A stretch of DNA of 64,000 bases from Gordionus sp. m RMFG-2023 (GCF_954871325.1 NC_088778.1:6543743-6607742); one strand, 5' to 3'; counted from the first letter of the stretch, positions 46,440 to 59,327 are shown. The notes: generated by a model not told the origin, from the sequence alone. Numbers and translations are program-made.

Positions 46440-47940
46440 CAAATCATTGTGCTTAACTTATTAATTTTATAAATTGATAAACTGAAAAGTATAATATAAA
46501 TTTTTTCATTTATATTTTTAGACTACGGTAATAACATATCATTAACTAACAAACCCATACTAACAAAATGTGTATATGTACAGGGTTAATTAAATCTTGA
46601 ATATGTAGTTTATTTTACTCCTCTAATATTTCATCCAAGTTCGATTAAGTTAGTTAAGAATTAAGTATAGAATATTCATATAAGTGTTATTAAGCATTTG
46701 TGTCCAAAGTCAAAACTAAAATTATAAATTAATTTTCGAAACTAAATTTCAATCATATATTATTCGTATAATATTTTATTAATCAAATATTAATTTAATA
46801 ATATCTCAGACTCCGATTTTGGTAGTTTATTTTCATTGTTTGATATATCGTCAGCTCGATTAAATTAGTTATAGATTTAGTATAGAAATTTCTTATAAAT
46901 GTTAATATGCGTAAGTGTCCAAGTTGTAAAATTAAAAATAGAAATTTTTAGAAACATTCATAAAATATTATATATTATACCTGTAATATTTTATGACTCA
47001 AAAATTAATTTATATTTTATAATATGTCAGCCACAGATTATGGTAAACATATTAATTTTATATATTGATGAACTGAAAAATATAATATAAATTTTTTCAT
47101 TAAATTTTTAGACTACGGTAATAATATATCATTAACTAACATACCCATACTAATAAGGGTTGTAAATGTACAGGTTTAATTAAAACTTGAATATGTAGTT
47201 TATTTTTATTTTTAATATTTCGTCCAAGTTCCATTAAGATTGTTAAGTATTTAGTATAGGAATTTCGTTTATGTTTTATTGAGCATAAATTATCAAGTTT
47301 CATAACTAAAATTATAAATTAATTATGGAAAGTAAATTTCAATAATATTTAATTCGAATTATATTTTATTACTCAAAAATTAATTTATATTTTATAATAA
47401 GGTGGCTTAAGATTGTGCTTAACCTAATAATTTTATTAATTGATAAAGTGAAAAATATGATATATATTTTTTCATTTATATTTTTAGACTAAGGTAATAA
47501 CATATCATCTAACAAACCCATACTAACAAAATGTGTATATGTACAGGGTTAATTAAATCTTGAATATGTAGTTTATTTACTCCTCTAATATTTCATCAAA
47601 GTTCGATTAAGTTAGTTAAGGATTTAGTATAGAAATTTCATATAAGTGTTATTTAGCATATGTGTCCAAGTTACAAAACTAATATTATAAATTAATTTTC
47701 GAAACTAAATTTCAATTTTATATTATTCGTATATTATTTTATTGCCCTATTAATTTATATTTATATTATGGCAGCCTAAGAAAGTGATAACTCATTATTT
47801 TATATATTGAATAACTGAAAAATATACTATATATTTATTTATTTTTATTTTTAGATATTAATATAACATTAACTAACCTACCCATACCATTAAAAATTGT
47901 TAGATATACAGGGTTGATTAAAACTTGAACGTACCTGTAG
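46440..47940. repeat. Second array of the ~362 bp tandem unit
   Basis: Diverged units again begin ATTAA..CTTGAATATGTAG (about 46588, 47179, 47548 and 47918). They contain GATTAAGTTAGTTAAG, AAATTTCAAT.ATATTATTCG and the ACTAACA.ACCCATACTAA motif. The spacing is less regular than in the first array because of internal deletions. Confidence 0.75.
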
Positions 47941-48420
47941 GCGTTAAAATCCTAGATTTATTATACGCTAATAGGCTAATATATTGGGCAAAATTAGTTC
48001 ATAGCCGAGAATTGCACATTTATTTATATACTTTATAATTTTAAACATATTTATAAAATACGTAAGTTCTAGAAGTGTAGATGCTAGTATTCTGAAAATA
48101 TTGAAAGTTTTATTGTCATGTTTAACATCTAAAATATAAAAATTATAATTATAAGAATACTTTTTTTATCTTGATATTCCATTCTTTGCATTTTTAATTA
48201 TTTCTGCTACAGAAAACGTAGATTTATTGATTTTCTTTGATTCTTAGGGTACAAGTCGACATCTTTTGAAGCGCAAAATGTGAATTTTTTGGACTTTATA
48301 AAATATTTTATTTCAGGATAAATTTAATATATATAATATATATATATAGCACCCTATGGATGGATTATAGTTATTGTCTTGAATTTTTGGCTTGAAATTT
48401 AATTAATATATAAACATCTA
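47930..48420. repeat. Spacer S, second copy
   Basis: Starts GTACCTGTAGGCGTTAAAATCC (compare 38525 on) and ends at the ACATCTAT site that is filled by the LINE in the other copy. It is the uninterrupted reference for the LINE insertion. Confidence 0.65.
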
Positions 48421-49610
48421 TGAAAAATCAAATTAAATTCAAACTCGATTCAAAATTTCTATTAATTAAATTTTAATTCAATTAGTAGGTCGTACGATAA
48501 ATTTTCTAAAGTATCTTAATTTGTGAATAAAATGTTTAAACAATATTATTCCTTTAGCTCTCTTTCAGTTGCATTTATGAATTCTGGTATATTAGATAAG
48601 ATCTAAAATGATCTTTATAGAATTATATCTGTTGAAAACATTCCGCCTGATCTAGTATTGCATTAAAAATCTTAATCTCATATTATTTTGAGAATCATGA
48701 TATGGCGTGTCATCTCCTACGTAATAAAATTGTTTTCGAACCTTCTTTCTACAATTAATGTTATTTAAGAAACGCACAGCTCTCTTATTTTCGATTCCTG
48801 CGCAGGATCTTTAGCTGAGTTAAGGGAATTCTGAAAGCAGTTTTCCTTCAAGCGATCTAAAATATCATTCTTACTTTAAGTGTAATGGCTGTTTCCGATT
48901 CAATATTGTCATTTGCATGACTTTACCAACTAAATTTACTTAGGTTAATATATCAAACCAGGTTACAAGAGTTACCAAAAACTGTTTTAATTCTTTTGCC
49001 AATGAAATGGCTTCTGTGCAGCATTTGGGGACATTAGTTTTTTCGGATAGTCTTACTGCATAGTAGGTATCATCAACCTGATTTTTATGGTCTTTGCAAT
49101 CTCCACCTTACACTCACATCGCATTTCAGAAAGGGTCTAAAGTAAAATTATTTATATGATCCTTTAAAATATGCCATGGCTGGGTAGAGACAGAAAAGAT
49201 AATATATAATCGTTATGCAAGCCAAAAATTTATTTTGCGACTATTGATAGTCGTGTCATGTCATCAATTAGAAGATTTAAACCTGTAACAATCACAAGAC
49301 ATTATAAATGCTCTCCGATTTATTGTGATATTCGAGATTTAACCCCTTTATAACATCCTTTAATATACAATCTTTTACTAATTACAATTTTTTGATAATG
49401 ATAAAAGTTTCAATTAAGGTAAGGTCAGTACTGGAATCAATTTTTAGAAAGCTAACAAATACCTCATTTTTTTTAACGGAGTTGTTGTTAAGTTCTACCT
49501 ATCGTATTAAGCTTAATTGTTCCCTGCGGCTTATGTCTGGTGTGTAATATAATATTACTGGGAAATATTTGGCGTTTTTAATAGCTTCAACAATTTTTCC
49601 TACGACTGAT
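48421..49610 (-). pseudogene. hAT-type transposase pseudogene, copy 2
   Basis: Collinear with 45020-46210. Shared blocks include CGCACAGCTCTCTTATTTTCG, GCAGTTTTCC.TCAAGCGATC and GTCATGTCATCAATTAGAAG. There are small indels (for example an extra GCGCAGGATCTTTAGC near 48802). It is not coding in any continuous frame. Confidence 0.65.
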
Positions 49611-49754
49611 GTGTATTAAATTGTTTCGTTATTTTTTGTAAAATGTTTATTTTATTATTATTATATTGATATTAATTTGAATAATAAAAGATTATTATAT
49701 TTCTGTATTAAAGAATCAAAATAATTCGATAATATACTACATTACATTACAAAA

Positions 49755-50500
49755 ATGGCGCAGTTGATAAAAAGTCTAACAGATTCAAACCTGAGTTACA
49801 AAAATTGGTACAACTTATTTCAAGAATATAAAACATACAACCAAGTTTATAATCATCACATGAAAAATCTCATTAACAACAATAGGGTGTGGTCTTACAA
49901 AATACTGGTAAATTTATGTGCACCTGATAGTCCGGGAAACAAAGAGGTATTAGAAACACATAATATTTTAATCAAACATTTTCATCCCAAACCTAATATA
50001 ATAGTAGAGAGATATAATTTTTATCACTATAATCAACAAAATGATGAAAAACTAATAGAATATATAGATATACAAAATCTACGAAAATTAGCAACGACAT
50101 GTGATTTTGGGGAATATTTAAATACTGCATTAAGAGATAAATTTATATTCGGATTAAAAAATTCAAAAATTTTACAAAGATTACTATCCGAAGACGATAT
50201 AGACATAAATAAAGCTATTCAGTAAAAAAAATACAAAATTAATACAAAATGATGAAACTAAAATTGATCATTTAGAAGAGGAACATAATGATAATATAAA
50301 TAAAATTAAAAAAGTTAATAATGATAATGATAAACAATCAAAATCATATAATAATTAGAATGCGAGCTACAAAAAACCAAATCCATGCCACTCCTGCGGC
50401 GGTAACCACAAAAGGGAAAATTGTCTTTTCAAGAATGCCACTTGTTATAAATGCAACAAAATTAGGCACATTGCTCGAGTCTGTAGAAAAGAAATAGTGA
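49755..50500 (+). pseudogene. gag: gypsy gag with two zinc knuckles
   Basis: Frame 49755-50225 (156 aa) is a capsid-like domain (MAQLIKSLTDSNLSYKNWYN, then RDKFIFGLKNSKILQRLLSE). After a frame shift near 50222 and one TAG (50356), the nucleocapsid shows CHSCGGNHKRENC (a C-x2-C-x3-H-x4-C variant knuckle) and CYKCNKIRHIARVC (the canonical C-x2-C-x4-H-x4-C). This pair is typical of the K02A2.6-like gypsy group of animals. Confidence 0.8.
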
Positions 50501-50534
50501 ATTTTATAATAATAAAACAAAAGAATATAATCCA

Positions 50535-50860
50535 GATGGGTGGATGTCAGAATAAACAACGATATAAGAATGGAATTGAATACTGGAGCTGGGGTCAGTA
50601 TAATTAATGAAATAGATTGGAAAAATAAACTTAATCATCCTAAATTAACAAATTGCATGCTAAAACTTAAAAGATATACAGGAACCAATATACCACTATT
50701 AGGTCAGACTGTAGTATAATGCAATATAAAGGGCGAACATTAGAACTACCTCTCATAATTACAAAAGGATATACCAAAAATCTAATTGGAAGAAATTGGA
50801 TAACTAAATTTCCCAAAATGACTGAATTACCTGAAAGGACCATACAAATAAAATGAATTT
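50535..50860 (+). pseudogene. gypsy aspartic protease, catalytic Asp lost
   Basis: WVDVRINNDIRMELNTGAGV then SIINEIDW. The expected LDTGA is LNTGA, an Asp to Asn change. Later NLIGRNWITKF-like sequence (about 50780-50810) marks the protease end. The frame is broken by a TAA near 50718. Confidence 0.7.
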
Positions 50861-50939
50861 CCTCAATTACTTACCAAAGAATTAGGCTGCTTGAAAGATT
50901 TTAAGAAATATATTTGAAAAACGAGAAACCAATTTTCTG

Positions 50940-51400
50940 TAAATCACGTCCCATACCATACGCATTAAAATATAAAGTTGAAGGAGATTTAGATAGATTA
51001 AAAAACTAGGAGTAATAGAGAAAATTAATCATTCACTTTATGCATCTAGTAATTGTTCAAAAGAAAGATAAATCATTAAGAATTTTCGGGGATTTTAAAA
51101 GAACTATAAATCAAAATATTAATATTAATTCATATCCAATACCAAGAATACAAGATTTATTAGCCAATTTGGGAAAAGGAGAAAAATTTTCAATATTGGA
51201 TCTCTCAGATGCCTATTTTCAAATTAAAGTGAGGGAAGAGTCTCAAAAATATCTTGTAATCAATACGCATAGAGGATTATTCAAATATACAAGACTACCT
51301 TTTGGTATATCGTCTTCTCCAGCAATATTTTAACGGGCCATCGAGAATTTATTAAAAGATTATGAAGGAGTAGCTTGTTTTATAATGATATTATAATAAC
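50940..51400 (+). pseudogene. pol: gypsy reverse transcriptase, N-terminal half
   Basis: Conserved blocks LRIFGDFKRTINQNININSY, PIPRIQDLLANLGKGEKFSI, LDLSDAYFQIKVREESQKYL and YTRLPFGISSSPAIF (51040-51333), then a stop. SILDLSDAY contains the first catalytic Asp of the palm; the YxDD box and RNase H are missing through a deletion that joins directly to the integrase zinc region. Confidence 0.85.
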
Positions 51401-51484
51401 CGAGAAAAATAGAGAGAAACACGAAACAAATTTAAAAAAGGTAAGATGTCTAGATGAAAATAGAATCAAGCTAAAAATAGATAT

Positions 51485-52345
51485 GCGTGGTGGCCTAATA
51501 TAAACCAAGAGATAGAAACATGGGTCGAAAAAATGTAGAGAATGCCAGGAACAACACGATATGCCTCAAAAGACAGCAGTTCAAAATTGGCCAAAACCAC
51601 TAAAAGCATGGCACTAGTACATATTGATTTTGCTGGACCATTTCAATTATTATTGGTTTGTAGTGATAGATGCTAGTAGTCGCTGGCCAGAAATAGTTCT
51701 TATGAATAGCACTACAACCAAAAGCACGATAAGTAATATTTTTGCAAGAATCGGATTTCCCAAGATAATCGTTTCTGATAACGGACCCCAATTCAGAGCA
51801 AAGATTTCCATGATTTTTGTGAAAAAAAACGGGATTCAATTAGTGCACGGAAGTCTTTACCATCCTCAGACAAACGGCATGGCCGAACGTTCGAACTTTT
51901 AAAAAGAGTATGAATAAAAGAAACGAGAGGGATTTAGAAAACAGTCTAGCTATTTTTTTCTACAATTACAGAAATACACCAGGGACTGAAACTGAACAAA
52001 GTCCCGCTGAAATACTACTAAAATTTAAACCTAGAGGATTGTTAGATCAAATATTCGAACGGGGGAACAAAAAGGAGAAGTTAGAATACCACAATCAAAA
52101 ATTCCAGATAAATGAAAAGGTTTGGTCGCGCCTTTACAAAAATAAAGAAAAAAAATTGGGAAGAAGAAGCCATTATTAAGGGCTTACTCGGATCACAATG
52201 TTATGAAGTAACTATAGCGGGTATTACGATTATACGTCATACAGACCAATTAAGGAAAAGAACCGAAAATATATTAATTGAAGAATACGAATTAGAAGAG
52301 AGAACTGAAGTAGAAGAGCGAAGAGATAGTAAACAAAGAGAATAA
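51485..52345 (+). pseudogene. pol: gypsy integrase
   Basis: Starts with RWWPNINQEIETWV-like sequence and MALVHIDFAGPFQ (first Asp). Then VVIDASSRWPEIVLMNSTTT, FPKIIVSDNGPQFRAK (second Asp) and YHPQTNGMAERSNF (catalytic Glu) follow at 51624-51902. The C-terminal FFYNYRNTPGTETEQSPAEI (51910 on) leads to the last segment, TIIRHTDQLRKRTENI (to about 52285). The core D, D and E are all kept although the frame shifts three times. Confidence 0.8.
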
Positions 52346-52579
52346 TAAAAATAACGATGAAATGAATTTAAAGAAGAGGGAGGAAGAAACAAGTCAAAAT
52401 GATATCCCAAAAGGATACGATCAAAACCAGATAGACTGTTTTTTGTAAAATGTTGATTTTTTTATTATTATATAATATGATATTAATTTGAATAAATAAT
52501 CATGATTTAGATTTTGTATACTAAATAAAAGAATAAAAAGATTTCGATATTTTACTACTACTGATAATACATTACATAT

Positions 52580-54770
52580 AGTACTTAAACAATTATATTT
52601 TTAGAATTGCACAATTGAAGAAATGTATGTTATATTATATAATTAAATAATTTCATAAATATATAGATTATATTAAATTTTGTCCGTTAAAAATAAAATT
52701 AATTGCAGCTTACTTGTTTTTTGAAATGGTCTTTAATGGTGTCTCTAGGTTAACATTGCCAAGTTTAATGTTCGTTTGAATATTTTTATTTTGATAAACA
52801 TCCTCTTTCTAAATTGGTAACGTAAAAGGGGGAAAAAACGATATTTTATTAACATTAGGGGGTTCCTTCGATTCTAAATGTTTTTTTTTCCCATATATTT
52901 CTTCAAATATGATTCGCGTGTGAATAAACCAGAGTTCATAATTTGTCTCAAAAAGAAAAAATTTACAAAGATATTAAACCCGGAAGATTTATAATTTCTA
53001 AAACGAAGATTTATTTTAGAATGCTCGGATATTTGATAAAATTTTACCTATGATTTGAAAAAAAAATTTTTTTTTTAAATCTTCAAAGATTTTTGCTCAA
53101 AATGTAAAAAAATATCTTCAAAGGCACTTTTAAAGATTTTTGTTAGCCATTTGAACGATCTACAAAATAGATGATAAAATAAAAAACCATTTTAAATTAA
53201 GAGTACGAAAATACAATAAGAAATGGAAGTGCGCTGAAAAAAATATTTTAAGAAAACAATTTGAGTAGAAAAGTGCTTCATTTTTTTCAAATTGGATCAA
53301 AAAAAATCGAATTCATTTACGTTAAAAATTTGTCTAAATAATAGTATAACATCGTCTACTGTTTTAAAAAAACAAATTTAATTCTAAGAATGACACGTTC
53401 GTTTATCTAATTCATTTTATATTTTATGGGGGGTAGTCTACATCTAAAATAGGTTAATTTTCTTAAGCAATAATATATTATATAAGTTCTCAGCCATAAA
53501 CTTTGGGACTATTGTTTTAAACTGCTCTATTTCACCGTTTTTTTAAATTAAGATTTTTTTCCGGAATAATATTAAGCAAAAACCTCTAGATTTCGTTAAT
53601 AGATGTCCAAATCTTTCTGCAATGAGAAAAAATTTCAAATTAGAGATTAATTCATAATATATATTATTATATAATATTAATATTTAAATACTATATTCAG
53701 GATGTCTTATGGGATAACCTACAAGTTTTTAGCTAATAAGAAGAATATGAGTAAGTTCTATTATATTTTTCAAATGGAAAAAATTAAATAACACATTACT
53801 TACAAATATCAATTAAAGGTTTTCTTTTTAAAAAAATAAATTCTAACTAATTGATAAAATGACAGTTATTTATTTTTTTTAATATTATTATCATCATTCC
53901 TTTTTCAGTATTATAATGAAATTTGTCAGAGCATAAATAAATAAAATAAAATACCGGTATTTTATACAGTATAAAATTTAAAATATATATGTATCTTTAT
54001 TTCAATATACTATAATATAATTTGTCAGTAAATATAAAGGGTACATGGCAGGTGGGATATAAAGGGCAAACATCTATAACTTTTTGCATCTCTAGAAATA
54101 ATGGGTCAGGAGATATTTTAGTGGTGGGATCTCCGCATTGTTTTTGCAACATTTCCTCAACCTTTTATTTGATATTTTTTTTTGTCTTAAGGATGCAAAA
54201 GTACCTCTTCTAATTTTGTAAAATTTTTAGGGAATATTTCACAATGTATAAGTTATCGAATTCCACTTATCAAGGGTTTCTGGCTTAAATAGAAGAATTC
54301 TAACTAACAACTGAGGCTACGCGGCGAGGGTTAAAATGACAAATTTGTGAAGCAAAAATTTCCCTGGTCGACGATCAAAATATTTTAAGTGGGTTCTCTG
54401 CCTGCAGAAATTTTCTGATATTTAATACATATCATATTTGTCGTGATCGTTCTAGAGATTTGCCATATTAATTTTAATTGATTTACCAGTAAATATATTT
54501 TTCATATTTACTTTACATTAATAAATGTACTCATTATTTCAATTAATTATTTAAATTAGGAAATATTTACTTAATTTTTTAAAAATTTCTTCCCTATTTT
54601 AATATCATATTTACTTTAATATAATTTTTTTTTACAAATTTTAATCAAAGGAATTCAAATGAAAACTACAATAGGAAAGGGGATTTGTTTCTTATTGATA
54701 TTTTCTTGCCTAAATGTGTAGGGATTGGGAACGAGATTCCCTATAATATTAAAGATTAAGGGAATCAATA
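52580..54770. other. AT-rich DNA, nothing recognised
   Basis: Only short chance frames (for example 54022-54213). Some C/G-poor microsatellite-like runs. No inverted ends were paired. Confidence 0.5.
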
Positions 54771-54779
54771 TGAAAGAAT

Positions 54780-55515
54780 TCAACAGGAACCATTCGACTT
54801 TTTGATCTCTTGAGGGAATCAGGTAATGACACACAAGCTATCGCTATGCCAATTCATTAAAGATAGACCATCCAGAAGCTTCCCATTCTTATTTTAAAAG
54901 CCTAAGGGCTCCATAATATTGGGAAAACTGGAAGAAATCAAAAATTTGTCAATCAACCTATTAAGGTTATCATGCCGCTATAAGGGACCACTGACTTTAA
55001 GACAATATTTCTGGGGTTGCTTTAAGATCCCTCCATAAACGCTCAATACGTTGAGTATGGGTTGATATTGGGTCTAAAGTTTTTACTGTGACCGAGTAAT
55101 TATCATATCCATTAAAAAAATATTAAATTTTAAGATTTATCGATATCTTATTTACCCTCTTCATTTGTCCGTCATTATTGTTGAATCAGTATTAAAGTGT
55201 TTACTGATTATACCCAAAAGAGTCTCTTTATCTCTTTTTTTTCAGTTTCGGAAATAAAATAATTTACACAATTTATTGATATCCCACCTACAACCCAAAT
55301 GGCATATGATATTAAATCCTCCCTGTTTTATTTTTCCTTTTAAAAATATGATATTCATCTATTTCGATCACGTGCCCCCCAAGGCCCTTTATTTTTTCAA
55401 AAGAAATGACCTGTGTATTGCAGCAAATTTTTCTAAATATTGCATTCCAACTTATTGGCAAATTTTAGATATATTTTACCATTTTCCAAGAGTACTTTGT
55501 GCCAAAACTATTTAA
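54780..55515 (-). pseudogene. Merlin/ISXO2-type transposase remnant
   Basis: Read on the minus strand from about 55515 down: GHVIEIDEYHIFKRKNKTGR (first catalytic Asp in the EIDE motif), later STIMTDK and RGYDNYSVTVKTLDPISTHT, then HTQRIERLWRDLK (the terminal conserved block with the catalytic Glu). The order and spacing fit Merlin (IS1016/ISXO2-like) enzymes. Numerous frame shifts; no terminal repeats identified. Confidence 0.6.
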
Positions 55516-55559
55516 ACGAAGACTGTCACGCAAAAAGAATATATTTTTTCACGGGAAGA

Positions 55560-56560
55560 TTATTATTTACAAATATATTACGTAATTAATAAAATAAAAT
55601 TAAAAAAAAATAATACAATATTAAATACTTGTCCATATAGAATGGCTACTTGAAGATGTTGAGCATCTTACTCTATAAAATGCTATATTTTTCTTCATTT
55701 CCATGCTATTATCCATGTGATTTATAAAAAGCTCATCTTCTAAAAAAAAAGTCATGGTTTTTGTACATGAAATTATGATCTCGGTAAAATTTATGTAATC
55801 CATAAAAAGGGGAAAAAAATATTTGTTAAATTTAAAAAAATATATATTAGCATTATAAAATTAATATTTATTTATGGTAAAAAAATATGCAAATCTTAAA
55901 ACTTTTGAGTAATGAAACTTTGAATTATTATTACATCAAAATTTTCCAGAAATATCAAGAGGATGGCATACTTATTAATTTTAAAAGAATAGTTAAAAAT
56001 AATTAATTAAAAAAATATTAAAATTTTCTTCTAGTTTCAGTGACTTACCAAAATATTATAATATTTAATTTTCAAGTTGGCATTTATTGTTTTTAAAAAT
56101 TTATTATAAATCACAATAGGCTGAATAGGATATACTAAACAAAGACCAATATTATTCGGAGGCCCTTTATCTAACCTTAATATCCTCATCAAATTAATAT
56201 GCCAATTTGCGAGATATATATTATCGATTTTTAATTTTTTTATTTGAATTTAATTTTTTTTTATAATATTATATATTATAAAGATTTATATATGTTTAAA
56301 GTCAATGTGTTATTTTCGGCAATGTGTATATTTTATTTTTGTAATATTATATTATTAATAATTTTTTCCTTAATAATAAAAAATTTTAGGATTAATATTT
56401 TACTTAATTAATTTGTAACATCTTTTTTATAATGTTTTTATATAATATTTTATAAAATGATTTTTCTGGTGTATCTTTTGATCTGCAATTTTTAAGATTA
56501 TTTTTTACGTATTTTTTCTTATAAATATATCTTTTGATCGCTAATTTTTTAGGTAAAAAT
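55560..56560. other. AT-rich DNA, no gene seen
   Basis: No coding-like frame longer than 60 codons with sensible composition. The last part (56450-56560) has CTTTTGATCTGCAATTTTTA, which recurs inside the inverted array that follows. Confidence 0.5.
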
Positions 56561-56564
56561 ATAT

Positions 56565-57370
56565 ATTATGAAAAAATCTCAGTGAAGATGTACCATACGT
56601 AGAAAAGTGACAATTGTCATAATCGTTATTTTTGAACTTTTTTAAAGTAAATAGGTAAAAATACATAATGTAAGTTAAATTTAAAATAGAAAAGTAACAA
56701 TTGTCAAAATCGTAATTTTTGAACTTTTTTGAATATTTTTTAAAGCAAATATGTAAAAATATATATTGTAATTAAATTTAAATTTAAGTGAAGATGAAGA
56801 TGACCTTACAAAAAATAATTGTAATATTTTCTGATAATCTTTTGATCATTAATAATATATTTTTTAGATTATTTTTATATTTATTTTTTATGGACTTTGT
56901 TTCTGATATATTTTTTAATCGCTAATATTTTTAAATATTTACTTTAATAGTTCAAAAATAACGATTTTGACAATTGTCACTTTTCTATAGTAAATATTCA
57001 CTGAAATTTTAATTTAACATATTTAAATATATATTTTTACCTATTTACTTTAAAAAAATTTGAAAAAGTTCAAAAATAATGATTATTACAATTGTCACTT
57101 TTCTATAGTAGTTCTTCACTGAAATTTTAAAACATGTTTACAAAACATATTTTTACCAAACTGCTCTGAATAAAATCAAAAAATAAAATGATTTTGACAA
57201 TTTTCATTTTTCTATAGAATATCTTCACTGAAATTCTAATTTAACATGTTTATAAAACATATTTTTACCTAATTGCTTTGTAAAAATTCAAAAAAGCTCG
57301 AAAATAACGATTATGACAAATTGTCACTTTTCTATATTGCATCTTCACTGAATTTTTAATTTATATATCA
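56565..57370. repeat. Inverted array of ~115 bp subrepeats
   Basis: Three left units (starting about 56575, 56685 and 56780) are the reverse complement of four right units (about 56950, 57070, 57180 and 57300). Shared blocks are GTGACAATTGTCA (itself a palindrome), CTTTTCTATAGTA, TTCACTGAAATTTTAATTTA and TTTTTACCTATTTACTTT. The centre is near 56870. The organisation is like a small fold-back element; no ends or target duplication were found. Confidence 0.75.
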
Positions 57371-57619
57371 GAAAAAAAGTACATAACAAATTAAAAATTA
57401 TCAATCAAAAGATATATTTTAAAAATAATATAACATAAAATATATTAACTCAAAAAAAATATATTAAAAAAATAATATAAACATTAAAATAAATTATTTC
57501 AAAATAAATAATATAACACATAAAAATAAATCTCAAAAAAATATATTTAAAAAATACTGATCAGAAAACCTTAATTAAAAATATTATTTAAAAAATAACG
57601 ATAACATATATATTATATT

Positions 57620-58990
57620 ATTGAATTTTTTATTATTTAACGAGTGTAAACTTTTTAGATAATACATCTAGTAATTTAATTTGAATGACTAGTTCATAAT
57701 TATAAAAAAAATTAATCAGAACTTAATTAAATAAAGTATAAATAATTTTTACCTAAAGAATTTTCAGTTGATTACTTAGGCATTTGCAGTCAGCTAAAAC
57801 CCTCTCAATAATTTAAATTAAAAATATTTACAACTCAAAAAAATTAAAAACTTCCCAAAATGTCAAGAAAAAAATACTTAATTAATATAATGAAAAATTG
57901 TATGAGTTTAAATTAAGTTGGATATGGTAATATGAATATATGTATTTTATATATTTTCAAGATGGCAAGATAGGTAAAAGATTATCGAATAATAAAAATA
58001 AAATTTAATTAGAGCCATACATGCCCGGACCGAACTAGGCGTGCCAACTAGACAACATCAATAAAATAAAGGACCGGACATAAGCACGACAAAATATTAA
58101 TCTTATGTTTATTTCCTGTTTTTACTTTTTATTGTCGAATATCACAATAAAAAAAAAGAAATTAGTAAGGTAATATATATTTCCATAAGCCTATTTTGTA
58201 CTCTAGCAAAAATAGATAATCATTAATTAAATTATCAGAGATGTTGCTAATTTTTAAAAAATCAATAAAAATAAGAGGAATATATGAATAAATTTATAAG
58301 TACAACAAATTTCTTCTTAAATCATTAATTTAAAATATTGTTTGGGCGTTATATTTAAGGGCATGGAAATGGAATTTTCACCTAAATTTTGACATCGATA
58401 TATATTTAAATTGTTTATATTTTGACGCTTTAGTTCATCCGTTAATAAGAAAAAAATCTATATTCAATTTTAGCATATAATACTTAAAAATTTATATTGT
58501 TTTTTTTTCAGACATTTTATCATATTTATTTATTTTTAAAAAATATATATTAATAATACTATATAAAAAATTTAGATGAACGTCCATCATGTAAGTTAGA
58601 TTTTTCTTATTACATAGCTATTTTTTATTAATGATATTGCGATTTACATTTGATAAGTAAAAGCGGATATTAATGGTTACTTATATTTTATTTCGTTATA
58701 TTAGATGTAGGTTCATATGCTCGTAGTACCGGTGTGCTACGGACGGAGGATGGGAAAAGTTATTTCCTTATTCTAATTCCTGCGAAATACAAGGTTTTTT
58801 AAAAAAATAATTATTTACGTATAATAACCGTTTTTATTAGTCTATTTTTTTTTAACTCATCCCTTTTTGCAATTGATACCATTACGCTTTGCAAATCACA
58901 CTATTTTATTGCTTAACTACACTATGTTATGGCAAAAAGATAACTAAATTATTGCAAAAATACTATTTTATTGCAAAAATATGCTAAAAA
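57620..58990. other. AT-rich DNA, no gene seen
   Basis: Only low-complexity AT sequence and short frames. A short GC-richer stretch at 58015-58085 (ATGCCCGGACCGAACTAGG) may be family C debris. Confidence 0.5.
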
Positions 58991-59327
58991 AAGATACTAT
59001 TGTAGGGGAGACCGGGGTAAAACGATAGGCATTTTGCATATTTACCATAAAAATTTTAAACAAGAGTCAAACACAACAAATTATAGATCAATGTGTAGCC
59101 CCATCTCTCTTCTACAAGAGAAAAAAAAGTGTAGCCCTCTACCTATAATATTTTAGGAGCTATGATTAGTTATGTAAAACTACTCATTTTCGCCATTTTA
59201 CCCTGGGTACAGGGTAAAATGGATAAGCACTAGGGTAAAGTGGTTAAAATAATATTTGACACATATTTATTGTTTTATTTAACAAATATTACAAATTTAA
59301 GATTTATTTATGATTTTTATTTAAAAA

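Larger units (their letters stand above)
49622..52576 (+). mobile_element. Ty3/gypsy retrotransposon with very short LTRs, internally deleted
   Basis: Direct repeats 49622-49751 and 52437-52576 (about 130 and 140 bp) start TGTTT and end ATTACA. They share TTTTTTGTAAAATGTT, ATTGATATTAATTTGAATAA-like and ACATTACA blocks and differ by several indels. TGGCGCAGTTGATAA just inside the left LTR is a possible primer-binding site; it overlaps the gag start codon. gag, zinc knuckles, protease, part of reverse transcriptase, and integrase follow in order. RNase H and the reverse-transcriptase catalytic YxDD half are deleted. Dead, but one of the most complete retroelements here. Confidence 0.85.

Noticed and set aside
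39724-47940. Regular direct repeats that could be mistaken for a CRISPR array
   Set aside because: Repeat units are ~362 bp with no short repeat-spacer pattern, and the DNA is eukaryotic.
50344-50559. Minus-strand frame of 71 codons
   Set aside because: Shadow of the gypsy zinc-knuckle region.
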